A DNA stretch of 64,000 nt. Origin: Eisenibacter elegans DSM 3317 (lineage in GTDB: Bacteria; Bacteroidota; Bacteroidia; Cytophagales; Microscillaceae). A program made the translations under genes and the position numbers. Shown here one piece after another: positions 62,364-64,000 of the stretch; position 1 is the first letter of the stretch; every line of letters begins with the position of its first letter. The stretch covers positions 372,001 to 436,000 of the forward strand of contig NZ_AUMD01000012.1 of the NCBI RefSeq assembly GCF_000430505.1, written 5' to 3'. The notes under the pieces are model-generated. The model did not search any database. It was not told the DNA's origin and saw only the letters and a list, made by a program, of their open reading frames with translations.

Positions 62364-64000
62364 ATGGATAAGAACCAAGCCATTGGGTTGGCTTTGATAT
62401 TTGTGCTGTTGACGGTATACTTCCAATTCTTCGTACCACCACCAGAAGCAGCTCAAAACACAAACAACAAGCAAACTTCCCAACAAACCACCACTCAGGA
62501 ACCACAACAACCTGTAGATACTTCTCAGAAAGATACAACTGCGCTTGTGCTGACCACAGACTCTGCCAAACAAGCACAGGCTGAATCAGCTTTAGGGGCT
62601 TTTGCACGCTTTGCTGAAGGCAAGGAGAAGCAAATCCTGTTGCGCAACGAGCACCTCTCCTTGGTACTCTCTTCCAAAGGAGGAAAGATAGCACAGGTAA
62701 CCTTGCTAGACCACCTCGACCAAAACAAAAAGCACATACAGTTGCTTGACCCGCGCAATAACCAAATGGCGCTTTTGGTCCAAACCAAAACAGGTAAAAG
62801 CATCGACTTGTACAGCCTATACTTTGAGACCAGCGCCGCCGCCGAGGTCGTCGTTACCAAAGATAGCGCCACTGTCGTGTTCAGCCTTCCCCTAGGCAAT
62901 GGCCAAGCTATAGAGCAAGTGTATACGCTCAAGCCTGATGCCTATACAGTAGACTATCACCTGCGCTTCAAAGGATTAGACAACGTGCTCAAGCCACAAC
63001 CTGCCGAACTACAATGGGCGGCACAACTGCGCAATACCGAGCCAGACATTACCCAAACACGTAATCAAACGACAGTAAACTATTATACTGCTACAGGCAG
63101 CTTTGATTATCTTAGCGAAAGCGCTATGGATGCCAAGGAAGCGAAGCCTGAGCAAGCCCTACACTGGATTGCTTTCAAACAAAAGTTTTTCTCCTCTGCA
63201 TTGATAGACTACCGCAAGGAGCTACAGCAAGCCAAACTCAACCAAGTAGGAGATGCAGATAACACCGAAATTCTCAAAACAGTAAGCGCATCTATCCAGC
63301 TTCCTTGGGAAACATTGAGCAAAGATGGTGGGCGCTATGCCTTCTTTTTCGGCCCCAACCGCTATTATGTCCTCCGTGATGTGAGTGATGGGTTTTATAA
63401 GAATGTTAACCTTGGCTGGCCGATTATCAATATCATCAGCCGGTTTGTCATTGTGCCGCTTTTTGCTTTCCTAGAAGGTGTTATTGGCAATTACGGCCTT
63501 ATCATCATCGTACTGGTCTTTCTGATTCGTTTGGTGCTCCTGCCGCTTTCGTACCGTTCTTACATCTCTATGGCCAAGATGCGCGTAATCAAGCCCGAAC
63601 TGGATGCCCTCAAGGAGCGCGTAGGTGACGATATGCAGGCAATGCAGCAAGAGCAGATGAAACTCTACCAACAGGTAGGCATCAACCCTCTCAGCGGATG
63701 TGTACCCGTACTCCTACAGATTCCGGTGCTCTTTGCGATGTTTACTTTCTTTCCTAATGCCATTGAGCTGCGCCAACAGGGCTTCTTATGGGCATCGGAC
63801 TTGTCGGTATATGACTCTATACTTACACTGCCCTTTGCTATTCCTTTCTATGGCAATCACGTCAGCTTGTTTACCATCCTGATGACGGTATCGACCCTAC
63901 TCGTAACGCTCTTCAATGCCGAAAACAGTCCTTCTGTCGATGGACCTATGAAGTCAGTACAGTATGTCATGCCAGTGATGTTCTTGTTCATCCTCAACTC
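62364..64000 (+). CDS. yidC: Membrane protein insertase YidC (5' part)
   Basis: YidC inserts and folds inner-membrane proteins, alone or with SecYEG. About 545 residues are visible before the window edge. There is an N-terminal membrane anchor (IGLALIFVLLTVYFQFF), a Gln/Thr-rich linker, and the large periplasmic beta-sandwich domain (about residues 85-340). The conserved core starts at about residue 350, with YGLIIIVLVFLIRLVLLPLSYRSYISMAKMRVIKPEL and VGINPLSGCVPVLLQIPVLFAMF. The hydrophilic-groove Arg is in FLIRLVL. The last helices lie beyond the window. Confidence 0.95.
   Translation, partial: MDKNQAIGLALIFVLLTVYFQFFVPPPEAAQNTNNKQTSQQTTTQEPQQPVDTSQKDTTALVLTTDSAKQAQAESALGAFARFAEGKEKQILLRNEHLSLVLSSKGGKIAQVTLLDHLDQNKKHIQLLDPRNNQMALLVQTKTGKSIDLYSLYFETSAAAEVVVTKDSATVVFSLPLGNGQAIEQVYTLKPDAYTVDYHLRFKGLDNVLKPQPAELQWAAQLRNTEPDITQTRNQTTVNYYTATGSFDYLSESAMDAKEAKPEQALHWIAFKQKFFSSALIDYRKELQQAKLNQVGDADNTEILKTVSASIQLPWETLSKDGGRYAFFFGPNRYYVLRDVSDGFYKNVNLGWPIINIISRFVIVPLFAFLEGVIGNYGLIIIVLVFLIRLVLLPLSYRSYISMAKMRVIKPELDALKERVGDDMQAMQQEQMKLYQQVGINPLSGCVPVLLQIPVLFAMFTFFPNAIELRQQGFLWASDLSVYDSILTLPFAIPFYGNHVSLFTILMTVSTLLVTLFNAENSPSVDGPMKSVQYVMPVMFLFILN

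Overview
The window is a chromosomal segment of a Bacteroidota bacterium, most likely from the gliding Cytophagales. The evidence is two type IX secretion (T9SS) type B cargo proteins, one short T9SS sorting tail, two PorP/SprF-family barrels, a bifunctional nuclease (DUF151) gene next to etfBA, the general absence of Shine-Dalgarno sequences, and several promoters of the Bacteroidota form TTTG-N18..20-TAnnTTTG. The genus is not determined. Nothing looks like a prophage, CRISPR array, integrase, transposase or rRNA operon.

Layout. 1-8.5 kb: a possible partial gene at the left edge, a secreted S9 peptidase, an FAD oxidoreductase, a TolB-like propeller plus outer membrane barrel protein, then a broken zinc-ribbon gene and a candidate small RNA. 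8.5-13.2 kb: a T9SS-exported PHB-depolymerase-like esterase, an unknown secreted protein, and the cvfB-truB pair. 13.3-18.2 kb: rseP, a DUF6702 protein, a GtrA-like protein, a PorP/SprF barrel and a membrane-anchored J-domain/TPR protein. 18.5-27.3 kb: a 2,377-residue T9SS cargo protein followed 31 nt later by a PorP/SprF barrel fused to an OmpA domain. 27.5-31 kb: a leftward group etfB-etfA-bifunctional nuclease-fabH. 31-41 kb: housekeeping genes (TPR protein, hydrolase, a solitary nuoD, HNH protein, rpsA, tRNA-Cys, VTT protein, hemA, lepA). 41-51 kb: a rightward run of pyrD, ftsK, LolA-like gene, pyrF, an Fe-S protein, fabG, rplU-rpmA, tatA and a nucleoside transporter. 51-64 kb: a tiny lipoprotein, a WYL regulator, a HAMP-GAF-PAS sensor without output domain, an M1 peptidase, an AAA+ ATPase, a second T9SS type B cargo protein, and the 5' part of yidC cut by the window edge.

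The most system-like part is 16-27 kb. Two PorP/SprF barrels flank a giant modular surface protein whose C-terminus is a type B sorting domain. In known gliding systems such cargo needs a cognate SprF-like barrel, and here one barrel carries its own peptidoglycan-binding domain. The intergenic DNA is also active: tandem 21-bp repeats before 10.6 kb, a roughly 120-bp element present twice (48.3 and 51.8 kb), two shorter dispersed palindromic elements, and many hairpin terminators. Most of the rest is ordinary core metabolism and information processing.
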